Source: Candidatus Amulumruptor caecigallinarius (GTDB lineage: Bacteria; Bacteroidota; Bacteroidia; Bacteroidales; Muribaculaceae). From it: a stretch of DNA of 64,000 nucleotides. The position numbers were made by a program, and so were the translations under genes. Below are positions 1-9,236 of the stretch, in pieces; within the stretch, counting starts at the first letter, position 1; each line of letters starts with the position of its first letter. The notes under the pieces were generated by a model. The model saw only the letters and a program-made list of their open reading frames with translations. It searched no databases and had not been told where the DNA came from. The stretch lies in assembly GCA_944321825.1 (NCBI GenBank), contig CALUMU010000003.1, forward strand, positions 62,001-126,000, given 5' to 3'.

Positions 1-1
1 G

Positions 2-937
2 TTCATTCAGCAACCGCTTCGGTTATTTGGTAGTGCCCATATACTCTCTGTTGAAAAAATAGGAGGCACCAACCACTACCGTATTCAGAATGAGGATATT
101 CTTGATTACATCTCTCGCAGAGAGCGCAATACCTATAACTTCCTTTATTGTTACTTCAAGAAAGTTATGGAGGATAGCGGTATGTGGAAATACTTCAATG
201 AGTATATTGAAGCAGCCCGATATGGCAATGCTACAAAGACGGAATATATGACTCTGCGCGACCGTTTCATAAGGTTTATGCTTGGGAACACTGCTATCAA
301 TGGTGACGTTGAAATTCGCCGTATATTTCCTAAAATTCTCAACATTTTTTCCGTTGAGAATAATATATGCGGCTCAGAGCGAGGCACTATCTCGAAACAC
401 GCAATTACTTTTTCTGATTTAATGTATAATCGCAAAAATTGGCGCGACCTTAACAAGGAGAAGTCTGTTACCCGACAAGAGGCCGCTGACGAAACTCCCG
501 ATGTACAGCAAGAAGCTTACAATGCGTACTATGTGCAGAAAGCTATTGCTCTTATTCGAAAGATTCAGAAAGAGAGCGAAGTCCACGATGCTTGGGGAAA
601 TGGCATCGCTACGCAAGTTCATCATATCTTCCCGAAATCGCAATTTCCTCAAATTGCCCATTATGTTGAAAACCTTATTCTTCTTACGGCTACTCAACAT
701 AATACCAAGGCGCACCCCAACAACAACACGCACGTCATTGACCGCGATTATCAGTTAGTCCTACTACTTGCTAAATCGGAGACCATTGAGAAGTCTCTCA
801 AAAAAGTCGGGGATAAATACTACCGTAAAGAATCCTTTGTATATGTAATCAACACCGGTCTCTCTGTGGATTGGAGTTCTACTCTTTCATTCACTGACCT
901 TCGAGCAATGTTGATTCAGTTCTACAATGCAACGTAA
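2..937 (+). CDS. HNH endonuclease, 5'-truncated by window edge
   Basis: The frame is open from base 2, so the gene starts before the window; the first internal Met is at 167. The C-terminal part carries an HNH-type motif: two adjacent His (bases about 620-625), then an Asn 16 residues on, then two His, within the segment from QVHHIFPKSQF to the HNTKAH region. The order HH, N, H, H fits a beta-beta-alpha-metal nuclease. The N-terminal part is lost, so I cannot tell a restriction enzyme from another HNH defence protein. The flank is AT-rich, and the next gene also carries a nuclease-like domain, which suggests a defence or mobile context. No methylase is visible in the window; one could lie upstream. 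Confidence 0.7.
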   Translation, partial: FIQQPLRLFGSAHILSVEKIGGTNHYRIQNEDILDYISRRERNTYNFLYCYFKKVMEDSGMWKYFNEYIEAARYGNATKTEYMTLRDRFIRFMLGNTAINGDVEIRRIFPKILNIFSVENNICGSERGTISKHAITFSDLMYNRKNWRDLNKEKSVTRQEAADETPDVQQEAYNAYYVQKAIALIRKIQKESEVHDAWGNGIATQVHHIFPKSQFPQIAHYVENLILLTATQHNTKAHPNNNTHVIDRDYQLVLLLAKSETIEKSLKKVGDKYYRKESFVYVINTGLSVDWSSTLSFTDLRAMLIQFYNAT

Positions 938-1266
938 CCACCGTTTGTTCTCATATGTGTTTCAAACCTAATATCTCCTTGCCAGGCAGTACCGCTCGAG
1001 GGGAGATAACGTCTTTGACCTTTCAGGTCTGTTCAACCGCTGCCACTTCCACGCCAAAGAGCTATGAAAAAGCTCTTTTCATAGCTCTTGGTGTCAATGG
1101 CACTCTGTCAGTTCCCGAAGAATTTTATCTAATTCATTGTAGCATGGTGGGCTACGACAAAATCATCACCGCCCAACGCTTCGAAAAATGCCGTTGAATC
1201 GCCCGAAGCTTTCCATGCATACGTAAATCACTACTTTCATCGCCAAGATTTCAAAACAAAGTAAGT
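938..1266. other. intergenic spacer with inverted repeat, no convincing gene
   Basis: This 329-base stretch separates the HNH gene from the nuclease/peptidase fusion. It has one short open frame (955-1197) with no recognisable protein features. Its main feature is the long inverted repeat at 1041-1110. No clear promoter of the TTTG/TAnnTTTG type was found. Confidence 0.5.
1041..1110. repeat. long imperfect inverted repeat (hairpin)
   Basis: The core arms CCAAAGAGCTATGAAAA (from 1054) and TTTTCATAGCTCTTGG (to about 1092) pair almost perfectly around a 5-base loop. Weaker pairing continues outward (TGCCA at 1041 against TGGCA near 1107). No U-tract follows directly, so this is not a standard terminator. 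It could be a structured RNA, a cruciform target or a small non-autonomous repeat. Confidence 0.6.
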
Positions 1267-2487
1267 ATGAATACCACAGAATATGGTCTGCAATTTGAAA
1301 AGCAAGTTTTTGACTTCCTCAAAAAGATGCTTGCTTCTGATGATGTTCCAGGTGCTTCGACTAAACGGTCTAAACTATTTTTCAAAAAAACTTATCCCAC
1401 ATTGACAGAACGAACCATCGTCACTGACGTTTCTATAGAATCGTACATCAATGATGAAAAAGAACAAAAGGGGGAATGGTCAACCTTAATAATTTTTGAG
1501 TGTAAGCGATACAAAAATACAGTTGATATTGCCGACTTGGATGAATTTGAATCTAAACTAAGTAAAATGGGTGGGTATGGCGTAAAAGGTTACTTCGTAA
1601 CTACATCTAAATTCTCTAAGACAGCAATTCAGGAAGCTCATAAATATCATTATGGTCTTGCGGTTTTCGGCAATGACGGAAACTGGAATTGGTTGGTACC
1701 ACGTGATACAAGAAGAAATAAGAGTGAAGAATATATACCAGTCTTATTAGGGGAAACTCCTGTTGGTGCATCTCCATTATTTTATAGCAATGGATGCTTT
1801 ATGAATTTGTGCGATATCCTATATGATGCAGATGTACAAATTCCATGTTCCCCCAAATTAAAAGCACCTTTTCTACCCAAAGAAAATATTAGGAAGATAG
1901 CTAATGATTTATACTTAAACAACCCTAATATTGATGATGATATTGCTGGACATCTTTTGTTTAAGTTGTTTCCCGATTTCCGTGTTTTCTTTGAAAATTT
2001 ACCTATTGGTGTAGAAGGATTGACTTCGTATAAAGATCGAAAAGTTATATTGTCTAACTCATTGTTAAATAAACCAGAGAGAATGAGATTTACTTTAGCG
2101 CATGAATTGGGGCATCTTATACTGCACAGTGATATTCTTGTACTGTATGAAGGGACAATAGAACACGCTCCAATTCCTATTTCAGAACAAGATTTGAAAT
2201 GGTTAGATGTTCAAGCAAATCATTTTGCGTCCGCTATTCTCATGCCCGATGCAAAGTTTTCTCGAATTGCAAACCAAGTTTTCTCTACATTAGATATTAA
2301 AATCAGACCCTTTGTAGTTGACAACCAACCTTTCAAGGCTCGAATTCTTCAATCTATGCTCACTTATATATCCACTCAATTTCATGTTTCAAAACAAGCA
2401 GTACTTATCCGCTTGAAAGAAGATGGCTTTGTTACGGATTTAAGAAATGGACCTAAAAGAATTGGTGACATTTTTAGAGGTTATTAA
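1267..2487 (+). CDS. PD-(D/E)XK-like nuclease domain fused to ImmA/IrrE-type zinc peptidase
   Basis: The 406-residue protein has two recognisable halves. Residues about 1-140 look like a restriction-endonuclease-like (Mrr-type) fold: Asp54, then the ECKRYK signature at 78-83, which matches the D...(D/E)XK metal site, followed by helices and strands typical of the fold. Residues about 205-400 carry HELGH at 279-283 and a downstream D-x-Q-A-N-H-F-A-S-A-I-L-M-P segment at 314-327, the layout of ImmA/IrrE (M78) metallopeptidases. Asp314 would sit where the third ligand is often Glu. ImmA/IrrE peptidases typically cleave repressors in response to DNA damage or phage signals. The gene is more AT-rich than the core genes downstream, suggesting transfer. 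The function of the fusion is inference; no repressor partner is visible. Confidence 0.75.
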   Translation: MNTTEYGLQFEKQVFDFLKKMLASDDVPGASTKRSKLFFKKTYPTLTERTIVTDVSIESYINDEKEQKGEWSTLIIFECKRYKNTVDIADLDEFESKLSKMGGYGVKGYFVTTSKFSKTAIQEAHKYHYGLAVFGNDGNWNWLVPRDTRRNKSEEYIPVLLGETPVGASPLFYSNGCFMNLCDILYDADVQIPCSPKLKAPFLPKENIRKIANDLYLNNPNIDDDIAGHLLFKLFPDFRVFFENLPIGVEGLTSYKDRKVILSNSLLNKPERMRFTLAHELGHLILHSDILVLYEGTIEHAPIPISEQDLKWLDVQANHFASAILMPDAKFSRIANQVFSTLDIKIRPFVVDNQPFKARILQSMLTYISTQFHVSKQAVLIRLKEDGFVTDLRNGPKRIGDIFRGY

Positions 2488-2597
2488 TATAGGCGTTGCG
2501 ACACCGTTGCCGCGATTTCGTAAAATTAAGCCAAACTGCTCTTGACCGTTAGGCTTAAAACGTATGGTGCGTTGTAAACACAAGACATTAAAATAAT

Positions 2598-2792
2598 ATG
2601 GAAATAAAGAATGATAAGAACGTTGTAATCACAGGTAGACATGTTATGGTTGTTGCGGCAATCGTAAGTCTGCTTTGTTGCGGTTATTGGGCGTACCGTT
2701 CGGTGTTATGTCAGGATGAGCAATGGCTGAACGTGACTCTTACGGCAGTAGTGGGTGTCGGATTGCTGTTTCTTGCAAAGAAGCGCAAGTAA
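2598..2792 (+). CDS. small two-helix membrane protein, unknown
   Basis: The 64-residue product has a polar start, a hydrophobic segment at about residues 17-34 and a second at about 44-59, and ends in a Lys/Arg-rich tail (KKRK), consistent with a small inner-membrane protein with a cytoplasmic tail. No family is recognised. It lies 110 bases after the nuclease/peptidase fusion on the same strand and before the valS promoter, so it may be the last gene of the accessory patch. Small membrane proteins often act as effectors in defence loci, but nothing in the sequence proves that here. Confidence 0.5.
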   Translation: MEIKNDKNVVITGRHVMVVAAIVSLLCCGYWAYRSVLCQDEQWLNVTLTAVVGVGLLFLAKKRK

Positions 2793-2885
2793 GTAATAGG
2801 GGCTTGAGCCTACCTATGAGCAAAATTTGAAAATTTGCAACACTATCTAAATTTAAGGGGAGGGGATGGGGGAATTGTGAGCGAT

Positions 2886-2916
2886 TTTGAGTAAATTTGT
2901 GGGCGATTTAAATTTG
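2886..2916 (+). promoter_or_regulatory. Bacteroidetes-type promoter for valS
   Basis: TTTG at 2886-2889 is followed after exactly 19 bases by TAAATTTG at 2909-2916, matching the primary sigma factor consensus of Bacteroidetes (TTTG, 19-21, TAnnTTTG). It implies a leader of about 130 bases before valS that includes the short repeats. Confidence 0.75.
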
Positions 2917-2920
2917 AACA

Positions 2921-2995
2921 CAGTAATTCATTATATAAATTACTGTAATTCATATATTACCGTAGTTCATATATAGTTACCGTAGTTCATTTACT
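2921..2995. repeat. four imperfect short tandem repeats in the valS leader
   Basis: Four copies of a 17-20 base unit resembling (C/T)GTA(A/G)TTCATATATA..TTAC run head to tail just downstream of the promoter, starting at about 2921, 2943, 2960 and 2980. The last two share TTACCGTAGTTCAT exactly. They lie in the transcribed leader. Confidence 0.7.
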
Positions 2996-3050
2996 GGAGT
3001 TTATACATACGATTGATGTAATCGCTCATCACAACTATCATATCTCAGAC

Positions 3051-5669
3051 ATGAACGAACTGGCTACTACCTATAATCCTGCTGATGTTGAGGATAAATG
3101 GTATGCGTATTGGTTGGAACACGACCTGTTTAAGAGTGTACCCGATGCCCGTGAACCCTACACTATAGTCATCCCGCCGCCCAATGTGACAGGTGTGCTG
3201 CATATGGGGCATATGCTCAACAATACCATCCAGGATATACTCGTGCGCAGGGCGCGTATGCTCGGCAAGAACGCTCTTTGGGTACCCGGCACCGACCATG
3301 CAGCCATAGCAACGGAAGCCAAGGTCGTAGCCAAACTCGCCACCGAGGGTATAAAGAAGAGCGACCTCACTCGTGAAGAATTCCTCTCGCACGTGTGGGA
3401 CTGGACCAACAAACATGGGGGCATCATCCTCGAGCAGCTCAAGAAGCTCGGCGCTTCGTGTGACTGGAGCCGCACAGCGTTCACAATGGACGACATCCGC
3501 TATAAGAGTGTCATCCGAGTGTTCGTTGACCTCTATAACAAAGGTCTCATATATCGCGGCAAGCGTATGGTACACTGGGATCCCAAGGCGAAGACTGCGC
3601 TTAGCGACATAGAGGTGGTATACAAGGAGGAACACAGCAAGCTGTACTATCTCCGCTACAAGGTGGTGGGTGAGGACACTTATGCCATAGTGGCTACCAC
3701 ACGACCTGAGACCATCATGGGAGACACTGCCATGTGCATAAACCCCAACGACCCCAAGAACCAGCATCTCAGAGGCAAGCGAGTGATAGTGCCGCTCGTC
3801 AACCGCGAAATCCCTGTCATAGAGGATGAATACGTAGACATCGAATTTGGTACAGGTTGCCTTAAAGTGACTCCTGCCCATGACCCTAACGACTATATGC
3901 TCGGTCAGAAGCACGGTCTTGAAAGCATAGACATCTTTACCGACGATGCAAAAATCAGTCCTGAAGGCGGCATGTATGTCGGCATGGACCGCTTCGATGT
4001 GCGCAAGCAGATTGCCGAGGACCTTCAGGCTGCCGGTCTCATTGAGAAGATCGAAGAATATGAAAACAAGGTAGGTTATAGCGAACGCAATGCCGACACC
4101 GTCGTCGAGCCTCGTCTGAGCGACCAGTGGTATCTGAAGATGGATGAAATATCCAAACCTGCACTTGAGGCCGTAGACAACGATATAGTCAAATTCATCC
4201 CTGAGAAATTCAAGACCACTTACGATACATGGATGAACAATGTGCGTGACTGGTGCATCTCACGCCAGTTATGGTGGGGACACCGCGTGCCGGCATATTA
4301 TCTGCCTGACGGGACGTATGTAGTGGCTGAGACTCCCGAAGAGGCTCTGAAGCTCGCACTAGAAAAGAATCCCGAATTGACAGCAGAGGATTTACGTCAG
4401 GATGAAGATTGTCTTGACACATGGTTCTCGTCATGGTTGTGGCCTATCTCGCTGTTTAACGGCATTCTTGATCCGGGTAATAAGGAGATTTCTTATTATT
4501 ATCCGACAAGCGACCTTGTAACCGGACCCGACATCATATTTTTCTGGGTAGCGCGAATGATTGTCGCCGGATATGAATTTGTAGGCAAGCAGCCATTTAA
4601 CCACGTCTACTTCACTGGCATAGTCCGTGACGAGATAGGACGCAAGATGTCGAAACAGCTCGGCAATTCACCCGACCCCATAGAGCTGATGAAAGAATAC
4701 GGTGCAGACGGTGTGCGTATGGGTATGCTTCTGTGCGCGCCCGCTGGTAACGACATATTCTTCGACAAGAAGCTGTGTGAGCAAGGACGAAACTTCTGTA
4801 ACAAGATATGGAACTCGTTCCGCTTGATAAAAGGGTGGGATGTGGATGATGCACTCGCCCAGCCTGAATCGTCAAAGACAGCGATCCGCTGGTTCAAGGC
4901 AGAATTAGAAAAGGCTGTAGCCGAGATTAACGCCCTGTTTGCAAAATTCCGTATATCGGAGGCTCTGATTGCCGCCTACCGTCTTTTCCGCGACGAGTTT
5001 TCGTCATGGTATCTTGAAATGGTTAAACCTGCATATCAGAAGCCGATTGACCGTAAGACTCTTGATGCTACGACTGAGTATCTTGATACCTTGCTGAGGA
5101 TACTGCATCCCTTCATGCCGTTTATCACCGAGGAACTGTGGCAGCATCTGACCGAACGCGCCGACGGCGAGTCCATCATGTACAGCACCATGCCCCAAGC
5201 CGGTGGCTACGATGCGGACATCATCGGTGAGATGGAGGTCATCAAGGAGATTGTCAACGGTGTGCGCAGTGTGCGTGCTGCTAAAAACATCCCTAATAAG
5301 GAACCGCTTAAGCTTAACATAGTAGGTGAGTGGCATACCGCCCAGGAGGAGCTGCTTGCCAAACTGTGCAATCTCTCAGAGATTAGCAACGTCAAGGAGA
5401 AAGATGCTTCAGCTTCAGCGTTTCTTGTCGGTACGGTGGAATTTAATGTGCCGTTGGCCGACAGCATCGATAAGGATGCCGAGCTTGCCAAGCTCCGCAA
5501 GGACCTTGACTATTATGAGGGCTTCTTGCGTTCGGTGCAGAAGAAACTGTCGAATGAGAGGTTTGTCAACGGTGCTCCGGCGGCTGTGGTTGAAGCCGAA
5601 CGTAAGAAGGAGGCCGATGCGTTGAGCAAAATTGAGGCTCTTAAGGCTTCAATATCGGCACTGTCGTAA
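3051..5669 (+). CDS. valS: valine-tRNA ligase
   Basis: This class I aminoacyl-tRNA synthetase (872 residues) charges tRNA-Val in the cytoplasm. The HIGH-type motif appears as HMGH at 51-54 after PPPNVTGVL. The editing domain (about 190-390) includes [12 protein letters not shown]. The KMSKS loop reads KMSKQ at 532-536. An anticodon-binding domain follows, and the C-terminus (about 800-872) is the coiled-coil arm typical of ValRS. Length is normal for bacterial ValRS. The start at 3051 lies about 135 bases after a consensus promoter. The Gln in place of the last Ser of KMSKS is, as far as I recall, common in Bacteroidetes and not a defect. Confidence 0.97.
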   Translation: MNELATTYNPADVEDKWYAYWLEHDLFKSVPDAREPYTIVIPPPNVTGVLHMGHMLNNTIQDILVRRARMLGKNALWVPGTDHAAIATEAKVVAKLATEGIKKSDLTREEFLSHVWDWTNKHGGIILEQLKKLGASCDWSRTAFTMDDIRYKSVIRVFVDLYNKGLIYRGKRMVHWDPKAKTALSDIEVVYKEEHSKLYYLRYKVVGEDTYAIVATTRPETIMGDTAMCINPNDPKNQHLRGKRVIVPLVNREIPVIEDEYVDIEFGTGCLKVTPAHDPNDYMLGQKHGLESIDIFTDDAKISPEGGMYVGMDRFDVRKQIAEDLQAAGLIEKIEEYENKVGYSERNADTVVEPRLSDQWYLKMDEISKPALEAVDNDIVKFIPEKFKTTYDTWMNNVRDWCISRQLWWGHRVPAYYLPDGTYVVAETPEEALKLALEKNPELTAEDLRQDEDCLDTWFSSWLWPISLFNGILDPGNKEISYYYPTSDLVTGPDIIFFWVARMIVAGYEFVGKQPFNHVYFTGIVRDEIGRKMSKQLGNSPDPIELMKEYGADGVRMGMLLCAPAGNDIFFDKKLCEQGRNFCNKIWNSFRLIKGWDVDDALAQPESSKTAIRWFKAELEKAVAEINALFAKFRISEALIAAYRLFRDEFSSWYLEMVKPAYQKPIDRKTLDATTEYLDTLLRILHPFMPFITEELWQHLTERADGESIMYSTMPQAGGYDADIIGEMEVIKEIVNGVRSVRAAKNIPNKEPLKLNIVGEWHTAQEELLAKLCNLSEISNVKEKDASASAFLVGTVEFNVPLADSIDKDAELAKLRKDLDYYEGFLRSVQKKLSNERFVNGAPAAVVEAERKKEADALSKIEALKASISALS

Positions 5670-5708
5670 AATCAAGGAGTAAGAAATATTAAACGCACTC
5701 TAAATATT

Positions 5709-6650
5709 ATGGGCAACAACAGTCTGGTTTCAATAGCCGATATAAACAAGGCCGAGATACTTGAAATCCTTGAAGCAGCGGCATATTTTGAGGCTCATCC
5801 CAATCATAAGCTGCTTGACGGCAAGGTGGTCGCTACGCTCTTTTTTGAGCCGTCGACACGTACCCGTCTGAGCTTTGAAACCGCCGTTAACCGTCTTGGT
5901 GGCCGTGTCATCGGATTTTCGGATGCTGGTACAACCAGTACATCCAAAGGCGAAACGCTCAAAGACACTATCAAGATGGTGAGCAATTATGTCGACCTCA
6001 TCATCATGCGCCACTTCATAGAAGGCGCGGCACGATATGCCACCGAAGTCACGGACATACCTGTCATCAACGCCGGCGATGGAGCCAACCAGCACCCTTC
6101 ACAGACACTGCTCGACCTCTATTCCATTTACAAAACGCAGGGTACTCTCAACGACTTGAACATAACCCTTGTCGGAGACCTCAAATATGGCCGCACCGTA
6201 CACTCACTCATTATGGCGATGCAGTATTTCAATCCCACATTCCGTTTCGTGGCATGTGAGGAATTGAAGATGCCGGAGGAATATAAGCAGTTTTGCCGTG
6301 ACAAAGGCATAACGTTTACCGAGGAAACAAATTTCAGCAAAGATGTCATCGATTCGTCAGACATAATATATATGACGCGGGTGCAGCGCGAACGGTTTAC
6401 CGACCTGATGGAATACGAGAGGGTCAAAGACCGCTATTCGCTCCATAACTCGATGCTTGACACATCGAAGCCCAACCTGAAGATATTGCATCCGCTGCCA
6501 CGTGTCAACGAGATAGCCCAGGATGTCGACGACAATCCCAAAGCATATTATTTCCAACAGGCCAGAAACGGCTTGTATGCCCGCCAGGCTATAATATGCC
6601 GGGCATTGGGAATCGACTTGTCGACTATAAATCGGTCATCGGACTGCTGA
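5709..6650 (+). CDS. pyrB: aspartate carbamoyltransferase catalytic subunit
   Basis: It condenses carbamoyl phosphate with aspartate, the committed step of pyrimidine synthesis. The 313-residue protein has the carbamoyl-phosphate motif STRTRLSFE (from residue 49), the [14 protein letters not shown] segment near residue 130 and HPLPRVNEI near residue 268, all typical of ATCase catalytic chains. pyrI follows after 36 bases, so the usual catalytic and regulatory pair is co-transcribed. The gene starts 39 bases after valS and may be read through from it. Confidence 0.97.
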   Translation: MGNNSLVSIADINKAEILEILEAAAYFEAHPNHKLLDGKVVATLFFEPSTRTRLSFETAVNRLGGRVIGFSDAGTTSTSKGETLKDTIKMVSNYVDLIIMRHFIEGAARYATEVTDIPVINAGDGANQHPSQTLLDLYSIYKTQGTLNDLNITLVGDLKYGRTVHSLIMAMQYFNPTFRFVACEELKMPEEYKQFCRDKGITFTEETNFSKDVIDSSDIIYMTRVQRERFTDLMEYERVKDRYSLHNSMLDTSKPNLKILHPLPRVNEIAQDVDDNPKAYYFQQARNGLYARQAIICRALGIDLSTINRSSDC

Positions 6651-6686
6651 CATTTCCCGGAGTTAAGAAGCATAACATAACCAAAT

Positions 6687-7160
6687 ATGAGTGCATCACA
6701 TACATCAAATAAAAAATCGCTTGCCGTAGCGGCCTTGCGCAACGGCACAGTGATAGACCATATTCCTGAGTCAACGCTGTTCAAGGCGGTAAGGATTCTG
6801 GGCATAGAGAATCTTCAGACGGCAGTCACGATCGGCAATAACCTTGAGAGCAGCAAGCTCGGCAAGAAAGGCATAATCAAAGTCAGCGATGTGGAGTTTG
6901 ACGAAAACACGCTCAACCGCATTGCTATAGTCGCCCCTAAAGCTAAAATAAACATAATCCGTGACTATGAGGTTACGGAAAAAAGAGAAGTAGTGCTTCC
7001 TGACCGCATACTCGGCATAGTGAAGTGTCCCAATCCCAAGTGCATCACCAACAATGAACCCGTCCAGACAAAATTCGATGTCATCGACAGGGAACATGTG
7101 ATTTTGCGGTGCCACTATTGCGGACGTGCGTTGACGAGCCAGGATGCAGTCATAGAATAA
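6687..7160 (+). CDS. pyrI: aspartate carbamoyltransferase regulatory subunit
   Basis: This 157-residue chain binds nucleotide effectors (CTP, ATP, UTP in the known family) and tethers the catalytic trimers. The N-terminal allosteric domain is followed by a zinc domain with Cys114, Cys119, Cys142 and Cys145, which contacts PyrB. It directly follows pyrB. The four zinc Cys are intact, so an allosterically regulated holoenzyme is likely. Confidence 0.96.
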   Translation: MSASHTSNKKSLAVAALRNGTVIDHIPESTLFKAVRILGIENLQTAVTIGNNLESSKLGKKGIIKVSDVEFDENTLNRIAIVAPKAKINIIRDYEVTEKREVVLPDRILGIVKCPNPKCITNNEPVQTKFDVIDREHVILRCHYCGRALTSQDAVIE

Positions 7161-7182
7161 TAATGACACCGTATAACAAAAT

Positions 7183-7755
7183 ATGGAACATAAACGTAAC
7201 CTCCGACCTGGAACGATGCTTTATCCGCTGCCGGCGGTCATAGTCACCTGCGGGACGGAGGGAAAAAACAATATGCTGACAGTGTCATGGACAGGCACGA
7301 TATGCAGCGATCCTGCCATGTGTTATATCTCCGTGAGGCCGAGTCGCTTCAGCTATCCGATGATTAAGGAGCGGATGGAGTTTACCATCAACCTGACGAC
7401 GGAGCAGATGGCTGCGGCAACCGACTGGGCCGGAGTGCGATCAGGAGCCGACTATGACAAATGGAAAGAGACAGGACTGACACCCGTGCCGGGTGTAAAA
7501 GTAGCCTGTCCGAGCATAGCCGAGAGTCCAGTCAACATCGAATGTCGTGTGAAAGAGATCATCAGCCTTGGCACTCACGACATGTTTATCGCCGAAGTGC
7601 TTAATGTCAGAGCTGACGAATCGCTTTTTGACCCTGAAACCGATGCGTTCAGGCTTGACTTGGCGCATCTCATCAATTATAACCACGGAGGTTATTATAC
7701 CCAAGGAGAGAAAATCGGCAAGTTCGGCTTTTCTGTCCAGAAGAAAAAGAAATAA
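7183..7755 (+). CDS. flavin reductase family protein (FMN-binding split barrel)
   Basis: The 190-residue protein matches the flavin reductase-like / FMN-binding split-barrel family: an N-terminal PLPAVIVTCG strand, a TVSWTGTICSDPAMCYISVR stretch around the usual FMN site, and an NLTTEQMAAATDWAGVRSG segment. Members reduce or bind FMN; the physiological substrate cannot be read from sequence. It begins 22 bases after pyrI and is probably in the same transcript, although no pathway link to pyrimidines is obvious. A Lys-rich tail ends the protein. Confidence 0.85.
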   Translation: MEHKRNLRPGTMLYPLPAVIVTCGTEGKNNMLTVSWTGTICSDPAMCYISVRPSRFSYPMIKERMEFTINLTTEQMAAATDWAGVRSGADYDKWKETGLTPVPGVKVACPSIAESPVNIECRVKEIISLGTHDMFIAEVLNVRADESLFDPETDAFRLDLAHLINYNHGGYYTQGEKIGKFGFSVQKKKK

Positions 7756-7775
7756 ATTTTAATCATATTTGCTGC

Positions 7776-7820
7776 AGGTAAGCCTCAATCATGTGTATAT
7801 GCAGGTTATGTAGCTTACCT
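7776..7820. promoter_or_regulatory. inverted repeat in the glyA leader
   Basis: AGGTAAGC at 7776-7783 pairs perfectly with GCTTACCT at 7813-7820 across a 29-base loop, 39 bases before the glyA start. No U-tract follows, so it is not a terminator. It may be the closing stem of a structured leader; I do not recognise a known riboswitch. Confidence 0.4.
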
Positions 7821-7858
7821 CTGGCACAAATCAAACAACTCCCCACTAATCTACAGTT

Positions 7859-9139
7859 ATGGAAAGAGACAACAAGATTTTTGACATTATCGAGCGTGAG
7901 CATCAGCGTCAGAAAAAAGGTATCGAGCTGATAGCGTCCGAGAACTTTGTCAGCGACCAAGTGATGCAGGCCATGGGGTCATGCCTGACCAACAAATATG
8001 CCGAGGGTTATCCCGGCCACCGCTACTATGGCGGTTGTCAGGTGGTAGATGAAGCCGAACAGCTTGCCATAGACCGTCTCAAAGAAATCTTCGGAGCTGA
8101 ATACGCCAATGTGCAGCCCCACTCGGGAGCACAGGCCAACATGGCCGTATTTATGGCGACTATGCAGCCCGGTGACAAATTCCTGGGTCTCAATCTGAGC
8201 CATGGCGGCCACCTGAGCCACGGCAGCCCTGTCAATTTCTCAGGTCTCGTGTTCCATGCCCTTGAATATAATGTAAATGCCGAGACAGGTCTGGTGGACT
8301 ATGACCAGATGGAGGAAGTGGCTCGTCGCGAACGTCCGAAACTTCTCATTGGCGGTGCAAGCGCCTACTCACGTGAGTGGGACTATGCGCGTATGCGTAA
8401 GCTCGCAGACGAGATAGGTGCGATCTTCATGGTCGACATGGCACATCCCGCCGGTCTCATCGCTGCCGGACTGCTTGACAATCCTTTGAAATATGCACAT
8501 ATCGTGACATCGACCACCCACAAGACTCTGCGCGGACCTCGTGGCGGTATCATCCTTCTCGGCAAGGACTTTGAGAATCCATGGGGCAAGAAGACACCTA
8601 AGGGTGTAACTCGCATGATGTCATCGCTGCTTGACAGCGCAGTATTCCCCGGTGTGCAGGGCGGCCCGCTCGAACACGTTATCGCAGCAAAGGCTGTAGC
8701 ATTCAGCGAAGCCCTCCAGCCGAGCTACAAGGAATATCAGGCACAGGTCAAGAAGAATGCGGCGGTAATGGCGCAGGCTCTGATGGACAAGGGCTACAAG
8801 ATAGTATCAAACGGCACCGACAACCACTGCATCTTAGTAGACTTGCGAACCAAATACCCCGAACTTACCGGTAAGGTTGCTGAAAAAGCGCTTGTCGACG
8901 CAGATATAACCGCAAACAAGAATATGGTACCCTTTGACAGCCGCTCTCCGTTCCAGACATCAGGTGTCCGTCTCGGTACTCCAGCCATCACCACCCGAGG
9001 CGTAAAAGAGGACAAAATGGGCGAAATCGTCGAAATGATAGATACAGTCCTCTCTGCCCCGGAGGACGTGGCACGCATTAAGGCTGTGCGCGAAAAAGTC
9101 AATGCAATGATGGCCGATTATCCCATGTTTGCCTATTAA
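7859..9139 (+). CDS. glyA: serine hydroxymethyltransferase
   Basis: It interconverts serine and glycine with tetrahydrofolate, supplying one-carbon units. The 426-residue protein has the usual N-terminal [11 protein letters not shown], the [10 protein letters not shown] substrate segment, the [11 protein letters not shown] motif with the PLP lysine at residue 222, and a C-terminal [14 protein letters not shown]. Length and motifs are complete. The gene is preceded by a possible leader structure at 7776-7820 and closed by an intrinsic terminator at 9175-9211, so it probably forms its own unit. Confidence 0.97.
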   Translation: MERDNKIFDIIEREHQRQKKGIELIASENFVSDQVMQAMGSCLTNKYAEGYPGHRYYGGCQVVDEAEQLAIDRLKEIFGAEYANVQPHSGAQANMAVFMATMQPGDKFLGLNLSHGGHLSHGSPVNFSGLVFHALEYNVNAETGLVDYDQMEEVARRERPKLLIGGASAYSREWDYARMRKLADEIGAIFMVDMAHPAGLIAAGLLDNPLKYAHIVTSTTHKTLRGPRGGIILLGKDFENPWGKKTPKGVTRMMSSLLDSAVFPGVQGGPLEHVIAAKAVAFSEALQPSYKEYQAQVKKNAAVMAQALMDKGYKIVSNGTDNHCILVDLRTKYPELTGKVAEKALVDADITANKNMVPFDSRSPFQTSGVRLGTPAITTRGVKEDKMGEIVEMIDTVLSAPEDVARIKAVREKVNAMMADYPMFAY

Positions 9140-9174
9140 TCAACAGCTTAATATAATTGCCAAACAGTTAATAG

Positions 9175-9211
9175 GCGGCAGGGCAAATTGAAAGATGCCC
9201 TGCCGCTTTTT
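9175..9211 (+). terminator. intrinsic terminator after glyA
   Basis: GCGGCAGGGCA (9175-9185) pairs perfectly with TGCCCTGCCGC (9196-9206) and is followed at once by TTTTT. An 11-base-pair GC-rich stem with a U-tract is a textbook intrinsic terminator. It also rules out the ATG at 9195 as a sensible start for the next gene. Confidence 0.9.
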
Positions 9212-9236
9212 CAATCATCACGAGAAGTTTGTCAGA

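Noticed and set aside
955-1197. 80-codon open frame between the two nuclease-island genes
   Set aside because: It covers the inverted repeat, has no recognisable domain and an unlikely composition, so I treat it as chance.
2921-2995. Possible CRISPR-like repeats
   Set aside because: The units are 17-20 bases, imperfect and contiguous with no spacers, and no cas gene is near.
3045-3914. 289-codon frame antisense to valS
   Set aside because: It is a shadow of valS, which is complete and has its own promoter.
9195-9236. Upstream start for the UDG-family gene
   Set aside because: The ATG lies inside the glyA terminator hairpin; the Met at 9237 gives the expected N-terminus.
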